From contig NZ_POTW01000016.1 of assembly GCF_003236295.1 (NCBI RefSeq), positions 30,789 through 94,788 on the forward strand: a stretch of 64,000 nt of DNA, given 5' to 3'. The position numbers and the translations under genes were made by a program. This DNA comes from Jiangella anatolica. GTDB taxonomy: Bacteria > Actinomycetota > Actinomycetes > Jiangellales > Jiangellaceae. The notes beneath the pieces were generated by a model that was not told the origin of the DNA, searched no databases, and saw only the letters and a program-made list of their open reading frames with translations. Positions 1-7,030 of the stretch are shown here, piece after piece (within the stretch, counting starts at the first letter, position 1; the number at the start of each line of letters is the position of its first letter).

Positions 1-834
1 GAAGTACAGCGGGATCTGCTGCGGGCCGATGTTCTGGTTGACCAGCTCGGGGATGATCGTGACGGTCTCCTCGAAGCCGATCAGCGCGATCGCGTCAGGC
101 GCGGCCGCGGCGATCTGGCTGACCTCGGACGTGTAGTTCGAGGCCTGCGGGTCGTACACGATCTGCGCCGCGACGGTGCCGCCGCCGCTCTCGAGCGTCT
201 CGGTGAGGTACTGCGCGAGGCCGTTGCCGTAGGCGTCGTCGAGGTTCATGATCGCGACGTTGGCGTGGCCGTCACCGAGGATCGTGTCGCCGAGCACCTG
301 GCCCTGCAGCACGTCGGACGGCGCGGTGCGGAAGTACAGCCCGTCGTCGTTGTACGTGGTGAAGTCGGGCGAGGTGTTGGCCGGCGAGAACATGATGGTC
401 TCGTCCTGGACGATGCGGTCGAGCACCGTGAACGACACACCCGACGAAGCGGCGCCGATGATGGCCGCGACACCCGCGTTGAGCAGCGAGTCCGTCGACT
501 GCTGGGTGACGGCCGTGTTGCTGGCGTCGCTGGAGTCGGTGTGCGTGACCTCGACGTCGTGTCCGAGGACGCCACCGGCCTCGTTGATCTCCTGGATGGC
601 CAGGTCGACGCCGGCGAACTCCGGCGGGCCGAGGAAGGCGAGGTTGCCGGTCTCGGGGAGCAGGGTGCCCAGGCGCAGCGGGTCCTCGCTGGTCGCCTGC
701 TCACCACCGTCGCCGGTCGCGGCCGGCGACTCGTCGTCCGAACCGCCGTCGTCGTCGCCACCACAAGCAGCCAGCACGAGCGAGGCCGCTCCGGCGACGG
801 CAAGAGACCGCCACAGTCGCGATGTGCGGGTCAT
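1..834 (-). CDS. ABC transporter substrate-binding lipoprotein, LivK type (3' end outside window)
   Basis: Binds a small ligand, probably an amino acid or amide, outside the membrane for a branched-chain-amino-acid-type ABC importer. The visible 278 residues start with a lipoprotein signal peptide ending in the lipobox LAAC (Cys24), followed by an acidic Gly/Asp linker and a periplasmic-binding fold type 1 domain that begins RLGTLLPETG and continues with an SSGVSF ligand-loop segment near residue 130. The ATG at 832-834 is preceded by GAAGGAG, which fixes the start. The reading frame is still open at base 1, so about a quarter to a third of the protein is missing compared with the usual 380-420 residues. 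It follows a second, different binding protein on the same strand with a 144-bp gap, so it probably has its own promoter. The ligand cannot be read from the sequence. Confidence 0.88.
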   Translation of the reverse strand, partial: MTRTSRLWRSLAVAGAASLVLAACGGDDDGGSDDESPAATGDGGEQATSEDPLRLGTLLPETGNLAFLGPPEFAGVDLAIQEINEAGGVLGHDVEVTHTDSSDASNTAVTQQSTDSLLNAGVAAIIGAASSGVSFTVLDRIVQDETIMFSPANTSPDFTTYNDDGLYFRTAPSDVLQGQVLGDTILGDGHANVAIMNLDDAYGNGLAQYLTETLESGGGTVAAQIVYDPQASNYTSEVSQIAAAAPDAIALIGFEETVTIIPELVNQNIGPQQIPLYF

Positions 835-978
835 GAGATTTCTCCTTCGCCGAGCCGGCGCCGTCCCCTGGCGCCGGTTGGGTCTGCGATGATTTCCGAA
901 ACCTATGCCCCGGAGGGGACAAACGCAGTAGTCGTGCGCAACCAGGATCATCTTGTTAGGACACTGTGACCTTGCACA

Positions 979-2121
979 TCATCCGTCGGCGGCGGCGGAT
1001 TCCCACCTATCGTCCCGCAGGACGCTGAACCGGACGCTGCCCCCGCTGCGGTCGCCGTACTCGTCGAAGGACACCTCTCCGGTGGCGCCGGCGAAGTCCA
1101 GCTCGCTCAGCTCGCCCAGGCAGCCCTTCCGCGCCGACGACGCCGAGCTGGCCGGCGGCAGGCAGCGCGCCAGCACCGTGCCGACGGCCGTCGCGGCGTC
1201 GTAGGCGGCGGCGCCGAACTCGCCCAGCGCGACGCCGGTCTGCTCGGCCAGGCTGCCCGAGCGGATGCCCGCCGTCGCGTCCAGCTCAGCCGGCTCGGCC
1301 CGGACGGCGCCGTCCGGGCCCGTCTCCGCGAACTCGCCGCCGAACGCCGTGGCGCCGAGCAGGGTCGCCTCCAGCCGGGCGGTCCGCACCTGCTCGCTCA
1401 CCTGGACCGCGACCTCCGGGTCGCCGGCCACGAACACGGCGGTCGCGCCCTCGGTCTTCGCCTGCGCGACGACGGCGGCGACGTCGGCCCCGCTGGCCAC
1501 GATCGCCCCGCCGGCCGCGTCGACGGCGTCGGTGAACGCCCGCACCTCGGCCGGGTCGCCCCCGTCGATCACCGCGACGGTGTCGGCGCCCAAGCCGCTG
1601 ACGGCGTAGCGGGCCAGCGCCGCGGCCGGCGGCTCGGCGCCCACCGCCGTCCGGTAGTAGGAGCGGTACGGACGCAGCGGCGCGGCCGGGTCGGCGCCCA
1701 GCGTGTGCGCCGGCACCACGTCGGCGGGCGACACGAACAGCACGTCTTCGTCGTCGAGGATCGGCTGCGCGGCCCGCACCCCCGGCGTCGTCAGCCCGCC
1801 GATCACCGCGACCGCGTCGCCGTCGGCCAGTTCCGTCACCGCCTCCGCGGCGGCGTCGCCCTTCTCGCCCTCGTCGACCGCGACGACCTCGACCGTCCAG
1901 CCGCCGATGTCGCCGGCCCGCTCCTCGATCGCGGTGCGCACCGCGGCCACGACGCCCTCGCCGTCGGCCTGCTGCCAGCCGCTCTGCGGCACGAGCACGC
2001 CGACGGTCGCCGTCTGTGCCCCGGCGTCCTCGTCCCCGAGGGCGCCGACCATCCCGCAGGACGGGAGCAGTGCGGCGGCCGCCGTCAGCGCGGCCCACCC
2101 CGCGCCACGACGCAACGACAT
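979..2121 (-). CDS. Periplasmic-binding-fold lipoprotein (LivK/AmiC-like), paired with ANTAR regulator
   Basis: A 380-residue lipoprotein with lipobox LPSC (Cys22) and a type 1 periplasmic-binding fold: the first strand reads TATVGVLVPQSG, and AVIGGLTTPGV and DVLFVSPADVV follow at about 105-140. It is more divergent and more Ala/Asp-rich than the binding protein encoded downstream. Its ATG lies one base after the stop of the response-regulator gene, so the two are almost certainly co-transcribed. No permease or ATPase gene is visible on this side, which leaves two options: a solute receptor for an importer encoded to the left of the window, or an extracytoplasmic sensor. In the known AmiC-AmiR system a protein of this fold controls an ANTAR protein, but AmiC is cytoplasmic whereas this one is predicted to be lipid-anchored outside. 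Confidence 0.82.
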   Translation of the reverse strand: MSLRRGAGWAALTAAAALLPSCGMVGALGDEDAGAQTATVGVLVPQSGWQQADGEGVVAAVRTAIEERAGDIGGWTVEVVAVDEGEKGDAAAEAVTELADGDAVAVIGGLTTPGVRAAQPILDDEDVLFVSPADVVPAHTLGADPAAPLRPYRSYYRTAVGAEPPAAALARYAVSGLGADTVAVIDGGDPAEVRAFTDAVDAAGGAIVASGADVAAVVAQAKTEGATAVFVAGDPEVAVQVSEQVRTARLEATLLGATAFGGEFAETGPDGAVRAEPAELDATAGIRSGSLAEQTGVALGEFGAAAYDAATAVGTVLARCLPPASSASSARKGCLGELSELDFAGATGEVSFDEYGDRSGGSVRFSVLRDDRWESAAADG

Positions 2122-2122
2122 G

Positions 2123-2734
2123 TCAGCTCTTCGGCTCGCCCTCGGACTCGGACAGGACGACCTTCGCCACCTCGCGCATGGACGTGCGCTTGTCCATGGC
2201 GGCCTTCTGGATCCACCGGAAGGCGTCGGGCTCGCTCAACCCGTAGCGGGTCTGCAGCAGGCCCTTCGCCCGGTCGACCAGCTTGCGCGTCTCGAGCCGC
2301 TCGTTGAGGTCGACGACCTCGTTCTCGAGCTGGGTGAGCTCCTCGTGCCGGGACAGCGCCATCTCGATGGCCGGCACCAGGTCGGCCTTGCTGAACGGCT
2401 TCACCAGGTACGCCATCGCGCCGGCGTCCCTGGCCCGTTCGACGAGGTCGCGCTGGGAGAAGGCGGTCAGGATCAGCACCGGTGCGATGCGCTGCTCGAC
2501 GATGCGGGCCGCGGCGGAGATGCCGTCGAGCACCGGCATCTTCACGTCCATGACGACGAGGTCGGGGCGGTGCTCCTCGGCCAGCCGGACGGCGCTCGCG
2601 CCGTCCGCGGCCTCCCCCACCACCTCGTAGCCCTCTTCACCCAGCATCTCGATCAGGTCGAGGCGGATGAGCGACTCGTCCTCGGCCACGAGAACACGTC
2701 GGGCGGGCGCGGCTGGCGTAGGCGTTTCGGTCAC
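2123..2734 (-). CDS. pdtaR: Response regulator with ANTAR RNA-binding output domain (PdtaR family)
   Basis: Phosphorylation-controlled antitermination regulator. Residues 12-128 form a receiver domain with the acidic pair Glu18-Asp19, phospho-acceptor Asp63 in VVMDVKMP, the conserved Thr in ILTAFS and the Lys in YLVKPFSK. Residues about 135-195 form an ANTAR domain with the diagnostic AKGLLQTRYGLSEPDAF segment; ANTAR domains bind paired hairpins in nascent RNA and prevent termination. The 203-residue length is normal for the PdtaR family of actinobacteria, whose partner kinase PdtaS is usually encoded elsewhere; none is visible here. The start ATG is preceded by a weak purine stretch. It is co-transcribed with the downstream binding protein and lies head to head with the tRNA gene at 2802. 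Confidence 0.93.
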   Translation of the reverse strand: MTETPTPAAPARRVLVAEDESLIRLDLIEMLGEEGYEVVGEAADGASAVRLAEEHRPDLVVMDVKMPVLDGISAAARIVEQRIAPVLILTAFSQRDLVERARDAGAMAYLVKPFSKADLVPAIEMALSRHEELTQLENEVVDLNERLETRKLVDRAKGLLQTRYGLSEPDAFRWIQKAAMDKRTSMREVAKVVLSESEGEPKS

Positions 2735-2801
2735 CCGGGAAGCCTACTCGGCGCATGTTACGGAGAAAGGTAGGCTAGGCCCCTGTCGTGGCCGAGAGCC
2801 C

Positions 2802-2875
2802 GGCCCGGTAGGCAAATTGGCAAAGCCGGCGCACTCAAAATGCGTTGTTTGCGGGTTCGAGTCCCGCCCGGGCTA
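2802..2875 (+). tRNA. tRNA with Leu anticodon CAA but short (class I) variable loop
   Basis: Folds as a 74-nt cloverleaf: acceptor GGCCCGG (2802-2808) pairs with CCGGGCT (2868-2874) with one G-U at the first pair; positions 8-9 are TA; the D stem is GGC/GCC (2811-2813, 2825-2827) with GG in the loop. The anticodon stem GCGCA/TGCGT encloses CTCAAAA, giving anticodon CAA at 2836-2838. The variable loop is only TGTTT (2846-2850). The T arm GCGGG-TTCGAGT-CCCGC is perfect, and the discriminator is A (2875). The 3' CCA is not encoded (CCC follows). Bacterial leucine tRNAs normally have a long variable arm; this one does not. An alternative 5' strand AGCCCGG at 2797-2803 could compete for the acceptor pairing but would not leave the normal TA at 8-9. 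Confidence 0.85.
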
Positions 2876-3306
2876 CCCCTTCTCCTCCCGCAGTCACCGG
2901 CTCATCCGGCCGACGGGACGGCGCGCTCAACCGAAGCTCGGGTGGTGCGGTCGGCATGCGGCTGAGCAGAACCGCAACGTCTCCTACGGCGCCGAGCTCG
3001 AAGACCCACGCGTCCTGGCGTTCGTCGAAGTGCTCGCTCGAATCCCGCACTCCGCGACTCAGCACGGCCGAGGCAGCGTCCAACTCGAGCTGATCCCGCA
3101 ACCTCTCGCCCCGCAGCATGCGCCTGTCGTACGCAGCACACTCTCGCCGGGTCGCCCTTCCTCATTGCTGCCGCGGAAGCCCGGCAGAGGTGGGAGGCGT
3201 GGATCGTCGGCGCACGAGTCGAGTCCCCCGGCAGAGCAAGATCGGCTCGGGGTTGCGCAAGAAGGCGGCCCACAGGCGGCCCGGCCGTCGCCGAGCATTC
3301 GTCAGT
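2876..3306. other. Non-coding stretch between the tRNA and the propeller gene
   Basis: This 431-bp stretch has open frames on both strands, but none has a ribosome binding site, a recognisable domain or a start-stop layout that fits its neighbours. I see no second copy of the tRNA 3' end, so there is no direct sign of an attachment-site duplication. It probably holds the promoter of the propeller gene and degenerate DNA. Confidence 0.4.
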
Positions 3307-5319
3307 ATGGGTATTCGTCGCGTTCCGGCCGCGGTGGCGGCCATCCTGCTCGGCATGACGACGCTGGCCGGGCCGGGCCAGCAAGAGGCGGTGGCGCTCG
3401 GGCCGATCGAGGACCTCGGCACGCCGGTCACCGACTACAGCGTGCTCGACGTCGAGGTCGGGACCGACAGCCTGGGGAACCCCCGGCTGTACGGCAGCAC
3501 GTACGCGATCGGCGCCAGCCCCGGCGTCGTCTTCTTCGGCGTCGACCCCGCCACCGGCACCGTCACCACACAGAAGTCGATGGCCGGCTCCTACGGCGGC
3601 TACCACGTCGCCCGGCGGGCCAGCGACGGCTCGATCTTCCTGCCGACGATCTCCTCGGACTCGATCGGCCGGCTGTGGCGCTACGACCCGGCGGCCGACG
3701 CTGTCTCCGTCGCCGCGTACCAGCAGGAGCCGGCCTACTCGTTCTTCTTCGGCATCACGGCGACGTCATGGAACAGCATGTACGTGGGCGGGTATCCGTC
3801 GGGGCACCTGAACGAGTTCACGACGGCAGGCAACCTGGTCGACAAGGGGCTGGTGTCCAGCGGATCGACGTACCCGAAGGGCATCGCCGAGGTGTCGTCG
3901 AGTCCGAAGACGGTGCTCGTCGGCGGCGGATCGCCGGCCAAGGTCACCGTCGTCAACCTCGACACCGGCACCCGCGCCGAGGTGCTCCCCTCCGCCTACG
4001 CCGGCTACTCCTTCGCCTACAACGCCTACCGCGCCGGCTCGGACATCCTGGTGCAGCTGGTGACGCCGGACACCAAGATCCTGCGCTACACCGTCGGCGG
4101 CAGCACTGTGACGTTCGCCGGCGAGCTGCCAGGACTGACGAACGCCTGGACGCTGCCGATCACCGGCAGCCAGGTCTACGGCCAGGGCAGCTGCGGCGGC
4201 AGCACCGGCCTGATCCGCTACGACCTCGTCACCCAGACGTGCACGTTCCAGGTCGCCGGCGGCCAGTGGCTGGGCAGCCGGATGCACTACGTGACGATCG
4301 GCGGCCAGCAGTGGATCGCCAGCGTCGGCGCCAAGGGCATGTTCGGCCGCTGGAACCCGGTCACCGGCCAGGTCGTCACGAACCAGCTCAGCCTGCCCGG
4401 CCACCCGACCGCCATCACCGCGCTCGCGCAGGGCCCGGACGGCAAGCTCTACGGCGGCACCTACGAGACGAACGCGCTGTTCCGCTACGACACGACGACG
4501 ACGGTGCTCGGCAAGGTCCCCGGTGGTGGCGGCGAGATCCTGTCGATGGCCAGCGCGAACGGCAAGCTGTTCATCGGCGCCTACACCGGCGCGGCGATGA
4601 ACGTCTACGACCCGGCGCTGCCGTGGAACCCCGGCTCGTCCGCCGGCAGCAACCCACGCTTCACCGGCGCGATCGGCAGCCAGCAGGGCCGCCCCTGGGA
4701 CATGACGGTCGGCAGCGACGGTCGCATCTGGACCGCGACCGGCGCCGAGTACGGCCAGCTCTCCGGCGCCATCACCGCGACGAACACGACGTCGCCGTTC
4801 GCGAGCCAGTCCTGGCGCGGCGTCTTCGGCGACCACAACATCTTCTCGATCGCCTCCGGCGGCGGGAAGGTCTTCGTGGGCACCACCAAACACGGTGACG
4901 GCGTCAACGCGACCGGCTACGAGCAGTTCGGGGTCTGGGACATCGCGACACAGACGCTGCAGTTCAGCGCCGCCATCGACTTCGTGTCGGACTACTTCTA
5001 CGCGCTGTGCTACGCGTCCAACGGCATCCTGTACGGCTCGACCGACAGCGGCCAGCTGTTCCGCTACGACCCGGCGACGAACACGATCTTGTCGTCGGTG
5101 AGCTTCTCGTACGGTCCGGTGCTCGGCATGATCAACGGGCCGGACGGGAAGGTCTACGGCCACACCGGCAGCACGATCTTCTCCATCGACCCGGTGACGA
5201 ACACGACGACGGTGCTCGCCACCACGCCGACCAGCTACTACCGGACCCTGGCCTTCGACGCCAACGGGTACCTGTACTGGGCGAACGGCCCTCGGCTGAT
5301 GCGGATGGACGTGCTGTAG
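3307..5319 (+). CDS. Secreted beta-propeller-like protein of unknown function
   Basis: A 670-residue exported protein. The first 30 residues form a Sec signal peptide (MGIRR start, hydrophobic stretch to LLGMTTLAG, likely cleavage after AVA). The rest is built from repeated blades with recurrent motifs such as GPDGKLYGGTY, LFRYD, SNGILYGSTDSG, GPDGKVYGHTG and ANGYLYWANG, spaced about 45-60 residues. This is the pattern of a beta-propeller such as YVTN, SMP-30-like or PQQ-type, with about seven or eight blades. No catalytic signature is obvious, and a lone Cys pair near residues 297 and 315 may form a disulfide. The upstream frame stays open to about 3118, but only the ATG at 3307 gives a sensible signal peptide; no strong Shine-Dalgarno is visible. 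It stands alone and may bind or cleave a polysaccharide. Confidence 0.75.
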   Translation: MGIRRVPAAVAAILLGMTTLAGPGQQEAVALGPIEDLGTPVTDYSVLDVEVGTDSLGNPRLYGSTYAIGASPGVVFFGVDPATGTVTTQKSMAGSYGGYHVARRASDGSIFLPTISSDSIGRLWRYDPAADAVSVAAYQQEPAYSFFFGITATSWNSMYVGGYPSGHLNEFTTAGNLVDKGLVSSGSTYPKGIAEVSSSPKTVLVGGGSPAKVTVVNLDTGTRAEVLPSAYAGYSFAYNAYRAGSDILVQLVTPDTKILRYTVGGSTVTFAGELPGLTNAWTLPITGSQVYGQGSCGGSTGLIRYDLVTQTCTFQVAGGQWLGSRMHYVTIGGQQWIASVGAKGMFGRWNPVTGQVVTNQLSLPGHPTAITALAQGPDGKLYGGTYETNALFRYDTTTTVLGKVPGGGGEILSMASANGKLFIGAYTGAAMNVYDPALPWNPGSSAGSNPRFTGAIGSQQGRPWDMTVGSDGRIWTATGAEYGQLSGAITATNTTSPFASQSWRGVFGDHNIFSIASGGGKVFVGTTKHGDGVNATGYEQFGVWDIATQTLQFSAAIDFVSDYFYALCYASNGILYGSTDSGQLFRYDPATNTILSSVSFSYGPVLGMINGPDGKVYGHTGSTIFSIDPVTNTTTVLATTPTSYYRTLAFDANGYLYWANGPRLMRMDVL

Positions 5320-5412
5320 GGGGCTCAGGCCGGCCGGCAGGCGCCGGTCTTGCGCGCACTCCGCGGTGTAGCTAAGGTACCCCTACCGGGTATCTGTACC
5401 AGAGGAGCCGAC

Positions 5413-5883
5413 ATGAGCACGCAGCAGGTGGACATCGCGCCGGCGACGATCGCGGAGACCGACGCGCTGACCACGATGGTCCGCACCTCCGCCGCCTACT
5501 CCGGCGAGTACCGGACGATGGTCGCGAACCAGACAATCGACGCCGCGTACATCGAGCGGCACGTCGTCCGGGTCGCGCACGGCCCGGACGGCGAGCTGCT
5601 CGGGTTCGCGACGCTCCAGGTCCCGGGGCGCGGCGGGCCCGGCGAGGGCGAGGTCGACTTCATGTTCGTCGCCGACGGGCTGCAGGGCCGCGGCATCGGC
5701 CGGCTGCTCGTCGACGACCTGCGGCGCGAGGCGGCGAAGCTCGGCCTGGTCCGGCTGCACGCCGTCTCGCACCCGCCGTCGGCCGGGTTCTACCGCAGCT
5801 GCGGCTTCCGCGACGTCGGCGTCATCGAGCCGTACGGGCGGATCGGCTGGAGCCGACCGCACCTGATCCTGACGCTGGACTGA
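5413..5883 (+). CDS. GNAT-family N-acetyltransferase
   Basis: Transfers an acetyl group from acetyl-CoA to an amine; the substrate is unknown. The 156-residue protein covers a single GNAT domain. The acetyl-CoA pyrophosphate-binding motif is seen as QGRGIGRLLVDDL at about residues 97-109, preceded by the beta-4 strand EVDFMFV and followed by the C-terminal SAGFYRSCGF helix-strand. The ATG at 5413 is chosen because AGAGGAG lies six bases upstream; an in-frame upstream codon at 5350 lacks one. It is a monocistronic gene ending 15 bases before the convergent DUF1707 gene. Nothing around it suggests a substrate. Confidence 0.88.
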   Translation: MSTQQVDIAPATIAETDALTTMVRTSAAYSGEYRTMVANQTIDAAYIERHVVRVAHGPDGELLGFATLQVPGRGGPGEGEVDFMFVADGLQGRGIGRLLVDDLRREAAKLGLVRLHAVSHPPSAGFYRSCGFRDVGVIEPYGRIGWSRPHLILTLD

Positions 5884-5898
5884 CGGCGACGGTCTGAG

Positions 5899-6492
5899 TC
5901 AACGAGCCCGCAGCGCCTTGCGCAGTTGCCGGCGACGACGCCAGCCCGGCCGCCGGGCGCTGACCGAGCCCATGCTCGCCACGCCTGTGACCTGTACGAC
6001 CGCACGCGGACCGGCCGGCGGCGGCACCCTGACGTCGACGGCGGAGAACCGGCTCTCGACGTCGACCTCGATCGCGACATCCTCGGGCACCACCAGCTGC
6101 AGCGACGAAGCGGACAGGTCCACCTCGATGTGGCAGCCGCGGCCGGCGAACTCGGCCTCGGTGAAGTCGAGCACGACCGCCGACATCGACGCGGTGACGG
6201 TGAGCCGCTCCGGCGCCACCCAGTGGCCGGTGCGCTGCCCGGGCGACCCCTGGGCGCGGATCGCCACCGGCTCCCCCGCCGGGCGCGCCGCCACGCCGTC
6301 GTCCAGATCGGCGATGACGGCGTCCAGCTCGCCGCGGGTGCGCGCGGCCAGCGCCGAGCCGAGCCGTTCGTCCAGCTCGTCCAGGCCCAGCCGCCCATCG
6401 GCGGCCGCCGCCCGGACCCGCTCGGCGACCTGCTCCCGCTCGGCGTCGGAGACCCGCTGCAGCGCGCGCCGGGCGGCGTCGTCATCGGCCAT
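5899..6492 (-). CDS. DUF1707 (SHOCT-like) domain protein
   Basis: A 197-residue cytoplasmic protein. Residues 10-65 match the DUF1707 region of actinobacteria: a DAEREQVAERVRAA helix, then GRLGLDELDERLGSALAARTRGEL, a short helical module related to SHOCT domains. The remainder (about 85-185) is beta-rich (TVTASMSAVVLDFTEAEF, LQLVVPEDVAIEVDVESRFSAVDVRVPPP) and resembles the C-terminal beta-sheet domain of LiaF or DUF2154-type cell-envelope stress proteins. No membrane segment is present. The gene lies downstream of the L33 gene by about 38 bases on the same strand, but has no known relation to it. The exact role is unknown; many relatives accompany envelope-stress or signalling genes. Confidence 0.82.
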   Translation of the reverse strand: MADDDAARRALQRVSDAEREQVAERVRAAAADGRLGLDELDERLGSALAARTRGELDAVIADLDDGVAARPAGEPVAIRAQGSPGQRTGHWVAPERLTVTASMSAVVLDFTEAEFAGRGCHIEVDLSASSLQLVVPEDVAIEVDVESRFSAVDVRVPPPAGPRAVVQVTGVASMGSVSARRPGWRRRRQLRKALRAR

Positions 6493-6530
6493 GGCGCGAT
6501 CCTATGACCCGCCGCCCGGCGCACAGAGGG

Positions 6531-6695
6531 TCAGCGCTCCTCGCGGAACTCCACGTGCCGCTGCGCGACCGGGTCGTACTTGCGCAGCACCAGCCGGTCG
6601 GGGTCGTTGCGGCGGTTCTTCCGGGTGACGTAGGTGTACCCGGTGCCGGCCGTCGAGCGGAGCTTCACGACGGGGCGCAGTTCGGTGCGAGCCAT
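6531..6695 (-). CDS. rpmG: 50S ribosomal protein L33, zinc-free (C-minus) paralogue
   Basis: A 54-residue large-subunit protein ([19 protein letters not shown] at the start). The usual two CxxC zinc-binding pairs are absent: the region where they should be reads [18 protein letters not shown]. This marks the C-minus paralogue, which in Streptomyces and mycobacteria replaces the zinc-binding form when zinc is scarce. The gene is second in a two-gene unit after the L36 gene, 30 bases downstream of it, with GAAAGGAC before its ATG. Together with the palindrome at 6865-6879 this suggests zinc-dependent repression by Zur. The protein was recognised from the conserved C-terminus [17 protein letters not shown]. 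Confidence 0.95.
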   Translation of the reverse strand: MARTELRPVVKLRSTAGTGYTYVTRKNRRNDPDRLVLRKYDPVAQRHVEFREER

Positions 6696-6725
6696 GGGTG
6701 TCCTTTCAGGTGGTTCGGACGGCGG

Positions 6726-6848
6726 TCAGCCCTGCCGGGCCTTCAGCCGCGGGTTCTGCTTGTTGACGACGAACAACCGGCCACGCCTGCGCACGACCTG
6801 CGAGCCCGGCTGGTTCTTCACCGACCGGAGCGAATTGCGGACCTTCAT
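6726..6848 (-). CDS. rpmJ: 50S ribosomal protein L36, zinc-free (C-minus) paralogue
   Basis: A 40-residue ribosomal protein (starts [15 protein letters not shown], ends [12 protein letters not shown]). Standard L36 carries a zinc-binding Cys3-His set; here no Cys is present, and the positions are held by Ser, Gln and Val, so this is the alternative zinc-independent form. GGAAGG precedes the ATG. The gene is first in the unit with the L33 paralogue, and a perfect TGAGAA-N3-TTCTCA palindrome sits 17 bases upstream of its start codon. In related bacteria the C-minus S14, S18, L28, L33 and L36 proteins are induced by zinc starvation; here only L36 and L33 are together. Confidence 0.95.
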   Translation of the reverse strand: MKVRNSLRSVKNQPGSQVVRRRGRLFVVNKQNPRLKARQG

Positions 6849-6864
6849 GACGACACCTTCCTTC

Positions 6865-6879
6865 TGAGAACGCTTCTCA
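6865..6879. promoter_or_regulatory. Probable Zur box upstream of rpmJ-rpmG
   Basis: A perfect 15-bp palindrome, TGAGAA-CGC-TTCTCA. It fits the actinobacterial Zur consensus of TGA-rich arms around a 3-bp centre and lies immediately upstream of the start of the zinc-free L36 gene, where bound Zur would block transcription when zinc is plentiful. Confidence 0.75.
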
Positions 6880-6980
6880 TAACACCCTCAGTGCCGCCGC
6901 TGTTCCCCACCTCGACTCAGCGCGGTTTGACCCCTCCGCCGAGCGGCCGGTAACGTTCCCCACCCCTGAGCGACGCCTCT

Positions 6981-7018
6981 GTCGACTGGCGGGTGGGGCA
7001 CTGCCCGCCCGACTCGAC
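6981..7018 (+). promoter_or_regulatory. Hairpin directly before the MFS ribosome binding site
   Basis: GTCGA (6981-6985) pairs with TCGAC (7014-7018) and GGCGGG (6988-6993) with CCCGCC (7004-7009). The outer arm abuts the GGAGG at 7018-7022 used by the MFS gene. It could be a leader hairpin that affects translation, or an operator. Its function is inferred only. Confidence 0.35.
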
Positions 7019-7030
7019 GGAGGCTTCTTC

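Noticed and set aside
2835..3119. A 94-residue minus-strand frame overlapping the tRNA
   Set aside because: It runs through the tRNA T arm and anticodon, lacks a ribosome site and has no recognisable domain.
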